Source of the DNA: Monodelphis domestica
Lineage: Eukaryota > Chordata > Mammalia > Didelphimorphia > Didelphidae
DNA: 64,000 bases
NCBI RefSeq assembly: GCF_027887165.1
Contig: NC_077230.1
Span: 263,188,476 to 263,252,475, forward strand
Direction: 5' to 3'
Shown here in pieces: positions 48,716 through 59,539 of this stretch (the stretch's first letter is position 1; each line of letters starts with the position of its first letter). The translations under genes were made by a program, and so were the position numbers. The notes under the pieces are model-generated. The model was not told the origin of the DNA, searched no databases, and saw nothing but the letters and a program-made list of their open reading frames with translations.

Positions 48716-50820
48716 ATTAGGCTACTTATAAGTCTGACCAAATTTTATTCTTAGCTATTCACGAATTGTTCTTGAATGAATGCCTTGGAAGCAAAATAAT
48801 ATAAACTAACCTCTGTCCTAGGCAATACATCTCTTACACTACTGGAATTTTTCAGTTATCTGGAAAGCCAAGTGCCAGTGTGCACCAGTTGGAAGGCTTT
48901 TCCAGAGCTAAGGTTCCCATTGTTTCCCTGAAAAATACAAAATGTGATGGTATTATCTCTGAAGCCAACACTAAGGTCATTTTGTGTCTCTTTTTTTATC
49001 TTTCAGATTTGTTCACTGACAAACACATGATGAAATGGGTAGTGTGCTTTAAAAAAAATTCTAAGCTATATTTTAGTTTTTATTTGGGTGTTAGCTTTCT
49101 ATTTATGGAAATTTTAAAGCATTAAAACAATAACTTTTTTGTTTCACAGATGCTTTATGCACACTGTAGGCCTTTTATTGTTTTTAATAAAATTATAATA
49201 GAATGACTAATAGAGCATGAACGGTGCTTATGACACTGAAGTCTATTGTGTAAGTATTGAGAGCAAAATTTGCATTCCTAGAAAAGCGTATTCAGAGAGG
49301 GATATAGGACACATTATTTATTGCTGTTGGGGAAACATACTACATTTTCAGCTAAGGACATTAAAGAAGCTACCTTTGAAAAATGACATTTCTGTCCTTG
49401 GAATACCGAAGTCAAGTTGAATTGGCAGTAGGAGTCTATAAGTCAGGCAAGTAGTTTAGATACTATTTATAAAAATTACAGCCAATTAAACACTGCTTCA
49501 CTTCTCCCTTCCCCCCAAAATAAATTCCTGACATTCTTGTCATATATTTACTAAAATTCACCTAATATATTGATATTTCCAGGGTTTTTGAATTGAATGG
49601 GTGATAACATTAAATTATTTGTTTCTCTCATTTTTAGAGGTGCCTTTCTATTTTTCCAAAGAATTATTATGAAGGGGTTGTTTAAAGAACTATAAAAATA
49701 GTAATATTAATAAAATCTGTTGATAATACTGATTTTTTTTCTTATTATATGTTTTTAAACTACTGTTCACTAAGTATTGCCATCAGTTATGTAGCAACAG
49801 TTCCATAATAGATGAACAAACGAATCTGTTTTCTGTCTTGCTTACAATGTAGATTTCAGACTTGTTTGATAGCACAGGTTTCTAAGTCCTCAGTAATTAT
49901 AATTAGGGAGACTTGAGCTCAGTAGTTTTGAGTGTAGTACCCCAAGCCAGAGTGTGAAACAGATAGAAATAGATCCTTGCTAGCTGCATATTGCCTTAGA
50001 ATAACGCAAATTAATATCTATATTGTATTAGATTTTTGTTTTGTTAAACATTTTCCAATTACATTTTAATTTGATTGGGGGAAAGAGGCCACACTTGAGA
50101 GTTTTGGGCTCCAAAGTTTGACCCCTCTGTACTAAGCTGATCATGTGGTAAGTAACTGTTTTTTTTTTACAGCCAGGCAGAATGAGAGACTCAAGCTCCC
50201 AGACAGACAGACAAAGAACTACAACTAGTTTGACTTTCAACAGGTCTTGTTCTATGTTGACATGACCTGAAATTTTGTTTGTATTGCTTTTATTAATGTA
50301 GAAAGGGACTAGGAAAGAACAAACATCGAACAAAAACTAAAGTGTAAAATAATAAATTTGTCTTTAAATGATGAACTTTCACCTAATGCCATTGCAAAGT
50401 ATATCCTAATAGATTGTGTTTCAAAAGGTTTTTTGAAACTTGCAACATGTAATATATTTTCCCATAGAAATAGTGTTTTAAATGGTACATAGGTTCTTAG
50501 AATAATACACACAAATCCTTTTAACCAATATGTAGCTTAAAATGTTATATATTTGCTATGAAAAATAGTTAGAAAGCATTATTTTAACACTAATAATTAA
50601 CCAAACTTGAAAAGCAGTACTTAAGAAGGGTTACTTAAAATGCTTCCCCCCCCCCATTCCCCTTAAATGTTGGTGCTTAAAAAAAGCAAACTTAATAGAG
50701 AATGAAAAAGTAAATAGTATATTCTATGGCACTTTGAAGACTTCTGCTTAAGAGCATTTTGAAATTAATGACATTATTCATTAGTATATTTAATTATGTG
50801 TCCTTAGTGGTCCCTCCTAC
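48716..50820. other. Single-copy-looking intron
   Basis: About 2 kb without a recognisable transposon, one of the longer such stretches in the intron. Open frames (for example 48880-49125, 49217-49420, 50028-50333) lack motifs and splice support. Confidence 0.45.
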
Positions 50821-50831
50821 TTGATAATAAG

Positions 50832-51033
50832 GTTTTTTTTTTGTTTTTTTTAACCCATACTTTCCATCTTGGAATCGCAGAAGAGTGGTAAGGGCTAGGC
50901 AGTGGAGGTTAAGTGACTTGACCAGGGTCAAGGACTTGACCATACAGCTGGGAAGTGTCTGAGGCTCGATTTGAACCTAGGACCTCTTGTCTTTAGGCCT
51001 GACTCTCAATCCACTGAGCTACCCAGATGCCCT
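50832..51033 (-). mobile_element. tRNA-derived SINE with exact 12-bp target duplication
   Basis: Antisense copy ending 'gctacccagatgccc', flanked by CTTGATAATAAG at 50820-50831 and 51034-51045. A short internal duplication ('gacttgaccagggtcaag gacttgacc') distinguishes it. Confidence 0.93.
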
Positions 51034-51094
51034 CTTGATAATAAGCTTGAGAATAGGTTCTGCCTCTTACTCATCTTGGATTTTTTAACTATTT

Positions 51095-51325
51095 CAGGTA
51101 GCTGCTATTGCAATGAATAGAGTGGATAGTCCTGGGGTTGATACTAAGAAGGTCTGAGTTCCCACCTGGCCTTAGACATTCTAGCTGTGTGAACCTGGGC
51201 AAGTCTGTTTTGTCTCAGTTTCCTCAAATGTAAAAAGGGAATAATAGCAGCACCTACTTTATGGGGTTATTATGAGGTTTATATGAGATGTTTGTGAAAG
51301 TGTTTAGCTGTTTAGCATGGTATCT
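51095..51325 (+). mobile_element. CORE-SINE, sense
   Basis: 'caggtagctgctattgcaat', 'tgtgaacctgggcaagtctg', 'tctcagtttcctcaaatgta' and the CORE/3' part 'agcacctactttatggggtt'. Confidence 0.75.
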
Positions 51326-52337
51326 GATATAATGGGTCCTATATACTTATCCCCTTTGTAATAATTGGAATAATATTTCTACCCAGATATATATTTTATA
51401 AAGTTTATTAGGAAGGGGTAGACAATTATTCCTCTAAGTAACCTGACCGTGTGGTGCCTAGCCTGCATGTCCCTTTCCTCCCCCCACCCCCCCACCTGCC
51501 TCCTCTGCATCCGGACTTCTTCCTTCCTCATTCTCTTCTGCCTTCCCCCAATCCTTTCTTGATTATCCCCCAATTCCCTTGACTTTTATTGATGTACAGA
51601 ACGTAGACTGACACAAAACCTGGTGCAACTAATTTGACTAGATCTATTTTTACTTTGGTGTTATCAGATATCATGATTGAGACTCCTGCCTTCTTTTTCT
51701 CAGTTGAGGCCCAATAGATTTGGCTCCATCTGCTTACTTTTACCCTATGTGTCTCTACCTTCCTCATGTGTATTTCTTGTAGACAGCATATGGTAGGATT
51801 TTATGGGTGAGTTCATTCTATTCACATTCAGAGTTATGATTACCACCTGTGTATTTCCCAGCATTTTGATTTCCACTCCTAGTCATGCCCTTTCTTCTTT
51901 CAGTATTTCCTTCTATACCAGTGTTTCGTTTTTAATTAGTCCCCCTAATTCCCATTCTTATTTTACTTTCCTTTCTGCCCCCCCCCCTTCTTATTCCCCT
52001 CTTATTTTCTTTACGGTCTTTTAAAATTACCTCGCCACCCTCTCCTTCCCTTGTATTGCTTCCCTCCCCACCAGTCCATTTATTATCCTTCTACTTCTCT
52101 ATAGGCACAAATCAATTCTCTGCCCCAATGGATTTGATCTTCCCTCTTTTAGTCAATTTAAAAACATGTAAGAATTGAGTATTTCCTAACTCCAACCTCT
52201 TTACCCTCCTAGTGTATTGGTGTTCTCCCCCACTCCTGTCATATACTTCTTTATGACATATAAATTTATCCCATTTTGTTTCTTTTCCCATTTTTCTTAG
52301 TATTAACCTCTTTTTTTTACTGTCTCTATTTAACTAG

Positions 52338-52437
52338 CTATATATATATATACACACACATATATATATGTATATATATACATATATATACACACACATA
52401 TATATATGTATATATATATGTATATATATACATACTG
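52338..52437. repeat. (TA)n/(CA)n microsatellite
   Basis: Alternating purine-pyrimidine TATA/CACA run just upstream of the RTE-like insertion and within the L1 spacer. Confidence 0.95.
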
Positions 52438-52462
52438 ATACAAAAAACTACATACAATTTTT

Positions 52463-54455
52463 CAGGCCCTCAAGACTGTCTATGGGCCATTAAAACCCAC
52501 CACCACTCCCTTGCTATCCTCTGACAGTGACACTCTCATAAAAGATAAAAAAGGCATCAGCAACAGGTGGAAAGAACACTTCAGTCAGCTTCTCAACCGA
52601 CCCTCTTCAGTCGACCATAGCGCCCTTGACCAGATCCCCCAAAACCTCACCATTGAACAACTTGATGTCCCTCCTTCAATAGAGGAAGTCCAAAAAGCCA
52701 TTAAAAAATGAGTGCAGGCAAGGCACCCGGTAAAGACGGGATCCCAACCGAGGTGTACAAGGCCTTAAAGGGAAAGGCATTCCAGCCATTCCACATAGTG
52801 CTGACCAGCATATGGGAAGAGGAAGACATGCCCCCAGAACTCAGAGATGCCTCCATCGTAGCCCTATACAAGAACAAAGGCACACGAGCAGCCTGTGACA
52901 ACTACAGAGGCATCTCACTACTCTCCACTGCTGGAAAGATCTTCGCCCATGTTATACTCAACAGACTCCTGTCATCTGTTTCAGAGCAGAACCTGCCTGA
53001 ATCACAATGTGGCTTCCGACCAGATCGCAGCACCATCGACATGGTCTTCATGGTGAGGCAAATGCAGGAAAAATGCCTTGAGCAGAACCTGAGTCTCTGC
53101 ATTGTCTTAATAGACCTGACGAAGGCGTTCGACACAGTGAACAGGGACGCATTGTGGGTGATCCTCAGCAAGCTCTGTAGCCCAGCAAAATTCGTCAAAC
53201 TGATCCAGCTCTTTCATGTCGACATGACAGGGGAAGTCCTATCTGGTGGAGAGACTTCCGACCACTTCAACATCTCCAATGGCGTGAAACAAGGCTGTGC
53301 CCTCACTCCGGTACTATTCAACCTATTTTTCACCCAAGTATTGCGACATGCTGTGATGGATCTAGACCTGGGCATCTACATCAAATACCGACTGGATGTT
53401 TCACTATTCGACCTTCGCCACCTGACCGCAAAAACAAAGACAACAGAGAGACTCATTCTGGAAGCTCTCTTCACAGATGACTGTGCTCTCATGGCCCACC
53501 AAGAAAATCATCTTCACACCATTGTGGACAGGTTCTCCACTGCAACAAAATTGTTTGGCCTGACTATCAGCCTCAGCAAAACAGAGGTGCTGTTCCAACC
53601 TGCACCAGGGAGGCCAACTAACCAGCCGTGCATTACAATCGATGGCACGCAGCTTTCTAACGTCAACACTTTCAAGTACCTGGGCAGCACCATCGCCAAT
53701 GACGGGTCCCTAGACCACGAGATCAATGCCAGGATCCAAAAGGCCAGCCAGGCACTCGGGCGGCTGCGCTCCAAAGTCCTCCAACACAGAGGTGTAAGCA
53801 CTGCGACGAAGGTCAAAGTGTACAACGCAGTGGTCCTCAGCTCGCTCCTGTAGGGTTGTGAGACATGGACACTGTACCGGAAGCACATGAAACAGCTGGA
53901 GCAATTCCACCAACGCTCCCTCTGGTCAATCATGAGGATCCGATGGCAGGACCGAATCACCAATCAGGAAGTCCTCGACAGAGCCAACTCCACCAGCATC
54001 GAAGTCATGGTCCTCAAAACCCAGCTACGATGGTCTGGACACGTCATCCGCATGGACCCACAGCGAATACCAAGACAGGTATTCTATGGTGAACTGTCAG
54101 CTTGACCCAGGAAATAAGGCTGACCAAAGAAAAGATTCAAGGATCAGCTAAAGTCCAACTTGAAGTGGGCTGGCATGACACCAAAGCATCTAGAACTCGC
54201 TGCCTCTGACAGAATCAGCTGGTGAACCCACATTAACCATACCGCCACCACCTTTGAAGATGAGCGACGTCGACATCTTGCCTCTGTGCGTGAACGCCGA
54301 CTCCAGGCCACAACCACACCTCCCGTAACAACTGGCGTCCCATGCCCCATGTGCCACAAACTTTGCACCTCAGTCTTTGGACTTCAAAGCCACATGAGGG
54401 TACATCAATAGATGAAAACTCACAAAAAAAATAATCATTCTCGGTCACCGAGAGA
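52463..54455 (+). mobile_element. RTE-clade (RTE/RTEX-like) LINE, 5'-truncated
   Basis: About 2 kb of GC-richer coding DNA in AT-rich surroundings, in + orientation. It encodes the reverse transcriptase, the region C-terminal to it, and a terminal zinc finger ending at TAG 54409-54411. After the stop comes a short 3' tail with the hairpin CTCGGT-C-ACCGAG (54440-54452). The endonuclease is missing through 5' truncation. The layout (GCETWTLY, QLRWSGHVIRMD, then a C-terminal finger) fits the RTE group rather than L1, L2 or CR1. It sits inside an L1, so it is younger than that L1. Clade placement by eye is provisional. Confidence 0.85.
52511..54411 (+). pseudogene. RTE-like reverse transcriptase with C-terminal C2H2 zinc finger
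   Basis: The 5' piece is at 52511-52711 (NRWKEHFSQLLNRPSSVD); a one-base-type slip in an A-run near 52703-52709 moves to the frame of 52708-53853 (381 codons). In that ORF: APGKDGIPTEVYKAL (residues 6-20), NYRGISLLSTAGKIFA (65-80), palm motif VLIDLTKAFDTVNR (133-146), NGVKQGCALTPVLFN (191-205) and LEALFTDDCALMA (251-263). The catalytic box reads FTDD rather than the usual F/YADD. An in-frame TAG (53851) replaces what is probably a Tyr codon before GCETWTLY. The same frame runs on through QLRWSGHVIRMD, with further stops from 54103, to a finger CPMCHKL...FGLQSHMRVH (C-X2-C-X12-H-X3-H, about 54343-54405). Confidence 0.88.
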
Positions 54456-54810
54456 CTACCACTATATATCTGTATACATATTTATGTCTTGGCATTTTAT
54501 CCTATACAGTTTGTCACTGTTCCCTCTAAGTATAATTCTTTTAGCTACCCAGGGGATAATAACAGTTTTTAGGAGTTACCAATATCCTCTTTTTATAGGG
54601 ATACATATAATTTTAACTTATTGGGTCCCTTAAAAAGGTTTTTTTGTTTTGTTTTGTTTTGTTTTTGATTTTCCCCCTTTTCTTAGTTACCTTTTGATGA
54701 TTATCTTGAGTTCTGTGTTTGGGCATCAAATTTTCTATTCAGGTGAGGCTTTTCTTTATGAATACTCGGAAGTCTTCTATTTATTTTTGGGAAAATCTCA
54801 TCATGATTGT

Positions 54811-54979
54811 AGGATGGGGCTATGAACTCCCAAACCTCTATTTAAGGAGGGAGATCAGATTAGAACATTTCATATCTCACTTGATTGTACTACTTTGGAA
54901 CTATTCTGATTTTTTTCATCCCAACCCTTTTTTGCTGAATATTCTTCAGCCTCCTCCCACCCCATTTTAGCTTCCTTTT
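54811..54979. other. Intron sequence between L1 and L2 pieces
   Basis: Nothing recognised. A (TTTTG)n-like run at about 54640-54667 lies inside the L1 spacer just to the left. Confidence 0.4.
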
Positions 54980-55088
54980 CTTTGTTGTCTTCTTCTAGAA
55001 GATTGTAAAGTTCTAGTGTACTGAGGCTGTCTTTCTTTTTTGTTTGTATCCCTAACACTTAACACAATCCCTAGTGCCTAGTAGATAC

Positions 55089-55091
<3 letters not shown>
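54980..55091 (+). mobile_element. L2 3' end, sense, ending in a microsatellite
   Basis: 'ttgtatccctaacacttaac', then 'acaatccctagtgcctagta', cut by the (GT)n tract. Confidence 0.65.

Positions 55092-55145
<54 letters not shown>
55092..55145. repeat. (GT)n microsatellite
   Basis: About 27 perfect GT units in place of the terminal L2 repeat. Confidence 0.98.
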
Positions 55146-55147
<2 letters not shown>

Positions 55148-56615
55148 TGCTTGGCAAATATAACAGTGAAGTTGGTATGAAGTTTAAGAAAACTCTTACT
55201 AGATTTGGCACATAGATCATTGGTAAGGTAATGGAGTAGAATGAAGCACTAAATCCCCATTCTTGACACAACTATTCCAACAGTGTTCTAAGAAGAACAC
55301 TTGACCAAGTAGCCATCAAGAAATTGAAGGAGAAACTACCGTGTGTATCTTTTTAGTTCAAGATCACAAATTTGACCTATAGTCAAGTGACCAGGGCAGG
55401 AACTATGGAACTGAGATGGGCTAGGATCATGGTAGTACCCCTGGTTTCAGGTTAGGTTGCAATACCCAGATCTGATCAAGGATTCCCAAGCCCAAATGAA
55501 GAACTCTAGGTGTCTCAAAGAGGTAGAGAATACAGATTTTACTGTCTAGAGCTCAGATATAGGCCAGCAGGGATCCTCAGAGCTAATTTGAGACGCAGAC
55601 TGAGCAAGGCAAGAATGTATACTCAGAATCCAGAACCCAGAGCTAGTCCAGCAATGCAGAGTCTTCCAGAACAAATCATGCAAATACAGGGGTCTTCCAG
55701 AGGCTGGAATCTCAGATCTCAGAGTCAGACCCCAGATCTCCTAGTTGGTTTAGTAAATCTGGGATGCCAATAGCAAAAACTCTGGAAGATTTACTCAACC
55801 AAAACATAAAGAATTATTACGAAGCCAAAGATAGCCAAGGATCAAACAGTAAAGAGGAGAATAACTTTAAAATACCTATAAACAAAGCCTGAAAGAAAAA
55901 TACAACTTTCCCACAAGATCAATTAATTCTTGAAAAAAATGATGCAATGATTAAAATGAGTTAAAATGGTATTATAAATAAAAAGTAATAGAGAAAGGAA
56001 TAGAGAAAGAAATATGAAAGCTATGAAGAGAGAAGTAGAAATTTAGCAGCTTAGTTTAAAAAAGGTACAAAACCATACCAAAGTAACAAGACTCCTTGAA
56101 AATTAGAATACTCCAAACAGAAGTTGATAATTGTATGAGAATGTAATAAATATTAAAGGAAAATGAAAAATTGAACAAAAAGAAGAAAATATTAAGGCAT
56201 CTCATATTAAAAATTTCTTAGCTGTAAAACTGATATTTCAGAGATAATTTCAGAATCATTGGACTATCTGAAAACCATGTCCAAAACATAGACAAGATAT
56301 AATGAATGAATTGGGTATAGCAATACTTATTTATAATCTCTATTACTAGGGAAGACTGACACTTGAGTTTGAGGTTTCTGAGTTGCAGTAGGGCTAAAAT
56401 TGATGAGATATCCTTAGGAAGTCTGGCAGAAGAATAAGTCCTTTGGATCAGGCATTGCTTAAGTAAGGGCAGGTTGGTTCAGAGCATATTAAAGCTTCTG
56501 TGCTTACCTTCATTGGGATTGGGCTCATCGAAACATAATAAAATCATTCACATGCACTCCATCTTATGACTCACAGTATGAGCCTTGTTAACATTATAGA
56601 TCTCTCAACTATGGA
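55146..56615. other. Intron sequence, no gene recognised
   Basis: Mostly AT-rich. The run 55260-56250 has a purine-rich, 'cagaatccagaacccag' style that might be a decayed transposon, but no family was recognised. Open frame 55510-55773 is not supported. Confidence 0.4.
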
Positions 56616-56619
56616 CATT

Positions 56620-56890
56620 TTCATTGGCAGCTGCCCTTGTCCTTAGAATTCTGTTTCTCCACATCTGGGCTTCCTTACCTTTCTGAGATTATCACCAATT
56701 TATCTAGTATATCTATGTCTGTGTCTTTTTTATCCATAGATGTTTACATTTTGTCTCCCCAATTAGGTTGTGAATTCCTTTAGAGCAGATGCTTTAAAAA
56801 ACAAAACAAAACAACTCTTCTTTGTATCCTTAGCACTTAGCACAGTGCCTGCCACATAGTAGGCATTTAATAAATGATTTTTGACTTGTT
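56620..56890 (+). mobile_element. L2 3' end, sense
   Basis: 'gttgtgaattcctttagagc', then 'cttagcacagtgcctgccac', 'atagtaggcatttaataaat'. Well-preserved end with a small A-rich insertion. Confidence 0.85.
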
Positions 56891-57567
56891 CGAAGTGACT
56901 TGAAGATTAGAGGGAAAGTGGAGGGCTGATAATATTAGGACATGTGGTAGGAAAAGATGGGAGAAGAGTTTAAAATATATAGAGGGATTTGGACTTAGTG
57001 AGAAGAGTTGTCCCTAGAATAAAAAGGAAATAGTAGAACTAGTGTAGTGAAGTGATTCCAGGATGAGAAGGTAGTTTATGGTCTATTTCAGGTTATTTCT
57101 ACTTATTTAAGGAGATAATATCTTGAAAAATCTGATTTAAAAAATCATAATTTACCTATTCCTAATTTCCTTCTCAATTTTTATAAATACTTATTTTATG
57201 CTATAGGAACTTAGAGATGGAAAAGATTCATTATGAATTGATTAGCAATAACTGATAAATTGACTTTGAAACAAGAATGGGGTTTGGATTGTTAGAAATA
57301 AGAATGAATATTATGAAAGAAATATGTGGTGTTTGTAGAATAGCCTGAGGAAAGAAATGAAACAAATATGATAGAAGTTATGAATAGTGTCCTGACAAAA
57401 ACTGAGTAAAGGGTCTTTGTTGGGAGACACTGAAAAAAATAGAAAAATAGACAAGGTGAGACTATATGATGGAATTGGAAAGAGTATTTTAGAATTTTCA
57501 TATATTAGAAATATTGTATTATCTATGATACTTCTTTCAAAATCTCTCTTTTTTTTAAATTTTGTAG

Positions 57568-57673
57568 TGCCTCTACCTCTCATTCGGACCATTCAGCACA
57601 TATAAAATCAGCCTCTGTCATATCTTCTGATTCTATTTCAACTTCTGCAGACAACTTTTCTCCAGACTTAAGG
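57568..57673 (+). CDS. MTMR2: MTMR2 coding exon 2 (rest of codon 27 to residue 62)
   Basis: Acceptor TTTTGTAG|T at 57567/57568 after a T-rich tract; donor AGG|GTATGT after 57673. The first base completes Ser27 with exon 1, then 35 codons follow and end in phase 0: [35 protein letters not shown]. As I recall human MTMR2 this block is [20 protein letters not shown] and so on, the same length with conservative changes only. Ser58-Pro59 (TCTCCA at 57659-57664) corresponds to the ERK-phosphorylated Ser58 reported to control endosomal targeting of human MTMR2. The segment is serine-rich and probably disordered; the PH-GRAM domain begins in later exons. Phase, length and residue match make the call firm. 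Confidence 0.96.
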
Positions 57674-57924
57674 GTATGTACTCTTATTTTTTAAAGTTTT
57701 GATCAGTTAGCTTAAGTTGATCAGTTGTTGATAACTATACTCTTATGAGCTTAAATTTAACATTTAAGCCAAAGGGATCAAACTTTCTGTCTGGGTTTGA
57801 CCTGCAAAACTACCCAGTGTAGCCCAAACCAGATTAAAATGTAATTGGGAAGTATTTAACAAAACAAATACAAATATAATACATATTCCTCTAAGGAGTA
57901 AATAAGTTTTTTTAATAAAAGTTT

Positions 57925-58602
57925 GGACTGGATTATTTAAGAATAGCATCACCAGGAATTTAATTTATTCCAAAGAGATTTATTTATAATTTATTTACAA
58001 AATATAGAAAGAGTGAAGTAAGAAAATTAGAGCGAGGATAGGGTAAGATAGCTAGCCTAAGTACTAAGTAATTTACTCTCGGCCCCTGGCCCAATCCGGG
58101 CAGGGAAAGTTAGTCCTTAGCCAGAGAGGACTCGGCAAAGCCGAGGACCTGGGGAAGTCTCTCTCAAGAGGTAAGTCTCTCCTGAGGCTAGTCTCTTCAG
58201 AAAATCCAGGACAAGAGTCAGTCTTTTTTCACTCACCACATGTCAGTCCAAAGGGTAGAGATTCAAGGACAGTCTTACCACGTACAGGGTTTCAAGTCCA
58301 GTCAGCAGATTCTTCACCAGCCTCCAATTCAAATGCAGAACTCCAGAAGAAGACAAATCCAAGTAGAACTTCACTCAGGAAGTTGTAACTCCCTTTTAAA
58401 GTCACTTTCTTTTACATCACTTCCTGTGTCTTGAAATAGAAAGGGATAATCTGTGAAAACTATTTCTTGTTGTTGCCAACTTGAATGTACTCTGGCTTAC
58501 TAGAGAGAGCTGCTACTAATATGGGGACACACCTGCCTATTTGTAATGGAGATAGAAGTACTTTGAGATAGAGATACTGAGAAATGGAGGGATGCTGCTA
58601 CA
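57925..58602 (-). mobile_element. LTR-like block, antisense
   Basis: On the - strand it starts TGTAGCAGCATCC, has a TATA-like CTTTTAAAGGGAG region just before a GC-richer R/U5-like part, and several AATAAA signals near 57960-58010. Left end and target duplication unresolved. Fossil, non-coding. Confidence 0.55.
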
Positions 58603-58748
58603 GGGGAGTGCTGCCTATTGATCCCTACTGATGACTAGTAGATCAATCTATTCCCTCACCTTCTCCTCCCTTCACCCCCTCTCTTTCCATCCTCTCCTCT
58701 CTTCCCCTCCCCCTTGTCATTCAGTCTCCTTTCTATGTAACTCAAAGA

Positions 58749-59537
58749 TGACTATGAGGTTTAGAGAAACTGCTCTTGTTCTCTTTCTCAGGTAAAGAGG
58801 TTTATTGGAAACAAACAGGATGGGAATTGAGGTGAAGGGGATAGGCATGTCCCTAATCTATAAGGAGAATTTAGGAGGGTTATGGAAATAGTCAGTCTTG
58901 TCACAATTGTGACTCAGATAGACAGTTAGAGAGATGGAGGACAACTGTTTGAAATCTTCTTTCTTCTTCACAAAGCTACCAAGGTCTCTCAGCCTAATTT
59001 CAGAAGCCCCCCTCAAGGGTCCTTTAGCCTGGGACAAAAGCTAACAAGATCAGTTCAGCTTCTTTCACCTCAGCCAGCCACCAAGAAAAGTCTCTCCTTC
59101 AGCCTGACCCCCAGAGAGAGCAGAGGTTTCTCCTTTGGACAGATAGCCCAAAGCCAAGCCAGACCCCCAAGGGTCCTTCAGCCAGCTTCAACTGCCTTCT
59201 CTTGGGAACATTCCGTTTGGAACCTTCTCCTTGATTTTGCGGATCAGGTCCCTAGCTTGTTTCTTGCATCTTGGCTTGTGCTGCAAAACGTCTCTCTCTT
59301 CAAGTCTCTACCACAGCCTTCCCCTAATTTTATGTCTACCAATCACAGTTGAAACTTTTGTCCCTTGCGCTATTGCACACGTGAATCACAGACCTTCCCA
59401 CTAAATGATTAAGTGGAATGTTTACACTTTTGGTGATTAAATATAAAAATGGACAGGGGAGGAAATTCAATTTTCATAATCAGGGGAGAGTTAATTTCAT
59501 TTTCACAATCAGAGGAGAGTTAAATTTAATCTTTACA
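58749..59537 (-). mobile_element. LTR-like block, antisense
   Basis: On the - strand it begins TGTAAAGATTAAATTTAAC and has an AATAAACCTCTTTACC signal near 58795-58805. The antisense text 'taccaatcacagttgaaact' is like the U3 of the 7.4-kb family ('ctaccaatcactcttcatca'). Left end approximate; no target duplication found. Confidence 0.55.
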
Positions 59538-59539
59538 TA

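Larger units (their letters stand above)
51637..54810 (-). mobile_element. L1 remnant (ORF1 end, spacer, endonuclease start), antisense, split by an RTE-like LINE
   Basis: On the - strand: an ORF1 C-terminal relic near 54800-54740, the inter-ORF spacer resuming on both sides of the RTE insertion (about 54740-54455 and 52440-51890), and the endonuclease N-terminal part. In the frame at 51528-51767 the text WASTEKKKAGVSIMISDN and VKIDLVK corresponds to WASTDRKKAGVVIMISDK of the 17-20-kb L1. Everything 3' of that is absent. The sequence at about 51330-51636 is not L1 and may be another LTR scrap. Confidence 0.75.

Noticed and set aside
55510-55773. 87-codon frame as a possible alternative MTMR2 exon
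   Set aside because: No good acceptor/donor pair seen and no link to the known MTMR2 N terminus.
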